The notes beneath the pieces are model-generated. The model made no database searches and was not told where the DNA came from. It saw only the letters and a list, made by a program, of their open reading frames with translations. Shown here piece after piece: positions 33,160 to 34,259 of a stretch of DNA of 34,259 nt (position 1 is the first letter of the stretch; each line of letters opens with the position of its first letter). Position numbers and translations under genes: made by a program. The DNA comes from an uncultured Clostridia bacterium (GTDB taxonomy: Bacteria; Bacillota; Clostridia; Christensenellales; Borkfalkiaceae), in contig CANQUY010000001.1 in the NCBI GenBank assembly GCA_947627125.1, positions 1 to 34,259 of the forward strand. Reading direction: 5' to 3'.

Positions 33160-33187
33160 AAAAGGCGCCCCGAAAGGCGCCTTTTTT
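33160..33187. terminator. Rho-independent terminator between converging genes
   Basis: A GGCGCC/GGCGCC stem extended by A-T pairs, with a 6-nt loop (CCGAAA). T6 follows on the plus strand and TTTT on the minus strand. It serves the dehydrogenase gene and probably the converging uL15-like gene. Confidence 0.88.
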
Positions 33188-33213
33188 GCAACATATGTGC
33201 GAAATTTTTGATT

Positions 33214-33930
33214 TTATTTGGAGCGGGTGCGGATGACCTTGCCGCCCGTGAGAAGGATCATCTTGACGGCCTCGATGGAGTAGTCGTCCGCCTCGACGGT
33301 GAGTTTCTTATCGAGGGTGCCGCGGGCCAAAACCTTGATATATGTGACCTTTTTGTAGCCTTGAATGCGCTTTTTGATCTCATCGAGGGTGACCGTTTCG
33401 CCGTCGTTGAAGTACTGCTCGAGAATGTCAACATTGATGATGCCCGTCTTGGTCCTATCGGCAATGCGTGTGGATTCCTCCACCATCGTCGCCGCGATCT
33501 CGTCCTCGAGGATCTTATCGACCTCCGCCGCCTTGACGCTCTGCCGCGTTTCGATATGGATATCTTCCTTCTTGGGCTTGGGTTTGGGCGCGGGAACGAC
33601 TACGGGCTTCGGTTCGGGCTTGGGCTGAGGCTTGGGTTCAGGCTTCGGCTGAGGTTTCGGCTGAGGTTTGGGCTCGGGTTTCGGCTGAGGCTTGGGTTCG
33701 GGCTTGGGCTGAGGCTTGGGTTCGGGTTTCGGCTGAGGCTTGGGTTCAGGCTTCGGCTGAGGAGCAGGCTTCGCTGCGGGGGCGGGTTGTTGGGCTCCCT
33801 TTTTATTGCGCAGGGCAAGATAGAGCAACACGCCCGCCGTGACGATCAAGAGGCCTGTCACCACGCAAATCGCGATCGTCCCGCCGGGGACAAGACCCGC
33901 CAATATGCCAAAAACAAAGCTGTTTGCCAT
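33214..33930 (-). CDS. Membrane-anchored protein with Pro/Lys repeat linker and C-terminal uL15-like domain (paralogue 2)
   Basis: The 238-residue protein has one transmembrane helix (about 16-40) followed by RNKK, placing the rest in the cytoplasm. Residues 54-120 are a PKPEPKPQ repeat, expected to form an extended rod. A helical segment 'ETRQSVKAAEV...DEIAATMVEES' (128-153) and a uL15-like domain (about 161-232: 'GIINVDIL', 'VTLDEIKK', 'YIKVLARGTLDKKLTVEA', 'AVKMILLTGGKVI') follow. The last two segments align with paralogue 1 at 6670-7245, including the shared 'AVKMILLTGGK'; the linkers are unrelated. GAGGAGG lies 7 nt before the ATG. It is monocistronic with its own promoter. The function is unknown; the uL15 fold is otherwise a ribosomal large-subunit protein. 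Confidence 0.87.
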   Translation of the reverse strand: MANSFVFGILAGLVPGGTIAICVVTGLLIVTAGVLLYLALRNKKGAQQPAPAAKPAPQPKPEPKPQPKPEPKPQPKPEPKPQPKPEPKPQPKPQPKPEPKPQPKPEPKPVVVPAPKPKPKKEDIHIETRQSVKAAEVDKILEDEIAATMVEESTRIADRTKTGIINVDILEQYFNDGETVTLDEIKKRIQGYKKVTYIKVLARGTLDKKLTVEADDYSIEAVKMILLTGGKVIRTRSK

Positions 33931-33991
33931 AATTTTTCCTCCTCAAAGAGTTCTTCTTCGGCTCCATTACAGGGCTATTTCAGTTTCATTT

Positions 33992-34021
33992 ATTTTACCA
34001 CAAAATAGCGCGCGTTGTCAA
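33992..34021 (-). promoter_or_regulatory. Promoter of the second uL15-like gene
   Basis: On the minus strand there is a perfect TTGACA at 34016-34021, an 18-bp spacer ending in TGG (extended -10) and TAAAAT at 33992-33997. The leader would be about 55 nt. Confidence 0.75.
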
Positions 34022-34096
34022 TCGTTTTTTAAAAATTCTTGAGGATGATAGAAATTGGTCTTTCCCCCGCCCCCAAAGCGGAACAGAGTGACGCAG

Positions 34097-34247
34097 CCCC
34101 GCGTCATTCTGAGAAACGGAGAAGGACGAGAGAACGGGGGCTGACCCGAAGAATCTCGCGGGGCGTATGCGGTTTTCTTCGCGGCGAGATGCTTCGGTAG
34201 AGCCCTCGCAGACTTCGTTCATGCTCTCGTTCTCAGCATGACGCCGC
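34097..34247. repeat. A/B inverted-repeat element pair 7
   Basis: A plus 34097-34163 and B minus 34181-34247, separated by 17 bp. They have the same tips and spacing as the other pairs, upstream of the second uL15-like gene. Confidence 0.92.
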
Positions 34248-34259
34248 CACCCACGGAAA

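Overview
The window looks like chromosome of a Gram-positive, anaerobic, probably gut-associated member of the Bacillota (class Clostridia). This is an inference. It rests on Gram-positive-type Shine-Dalgarno sites and promoters, large single-membrane surface proteins, BspA-type leucine-rich repeats, InlB B-repeats, a domain-permuted GH3 beta-glycosidase and a D-lactate-type dehydrogenase. No rRNA, tRNA or CRISPR array was recognised.

Layout. (1) 1-4.5 kb: the 3' end of a probable large serine recombinase converges on a minus-strand pair, a soluble FtsK/SpoIIIE-type ATPase followed by a zinc-ribbon/LRR protein. This looks like the edge of an integrated element. (2) 4.8-6.6 kb: an AT-rich lipoprotein carrying an InlB repeat and a trypsin-like protease domain, then a small pyrophosphatase-like protein. 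(3) 6.67-13.5 kb, minus strand: a giant stalk protein (nine InlB repeats, about 800 residues of repetitive coiled coil, C-terminal membrane anchor). It is coupled at 6 bp to a small membrane protein ending in a ribosomal-protein-uL15-like domain. (4) 13.5-19.6 kb: arrays of paired inverted repeat elements (called A and B here) surround a GIY-YIG nuclease gene, a response regulator/7TM histidine kinase pair, and a DNA-3-methyladenine glycosylase gene whose N-terminus is duplicated out of frame. (5) 19.6-28.2 kb, minus strand: an Ig-like/carbohydrate-binding lipoprotein and a membrane-bound GH3 enzyme, apparently one glycan-degradation operon behind a consensus promoter and two abutting palindromes. 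(6) 28.6-33.1 kb: another A/B array, a MacB/LolCDE-like ABC ATPase and FtsX-type permease, a further A/B pair, and a D-2-hydroxyacid dehydrogenase. (7) 33.2-34.2 kb: a second membrane-anchored uL15-like protein, with a proline/lysine-rich linker, then a last A/B pair.

The two points most worth pursuing are these. First, two paralogous membrane-anchored uL15-like proteins, one co-encoded with a giant surface stalk, may form a cytoplasmic adaptor system that I cannot match to a described one. Second, about 30 A/B elements always occur as inverted A/B pairs. Their stems differ between A and B by compensatory changes, collapsed footprints are present, copies in opposite orientation bracket a GIY-YIG nuclease gene, and two four-tetrad G-quadruplex motifs lie beside them.
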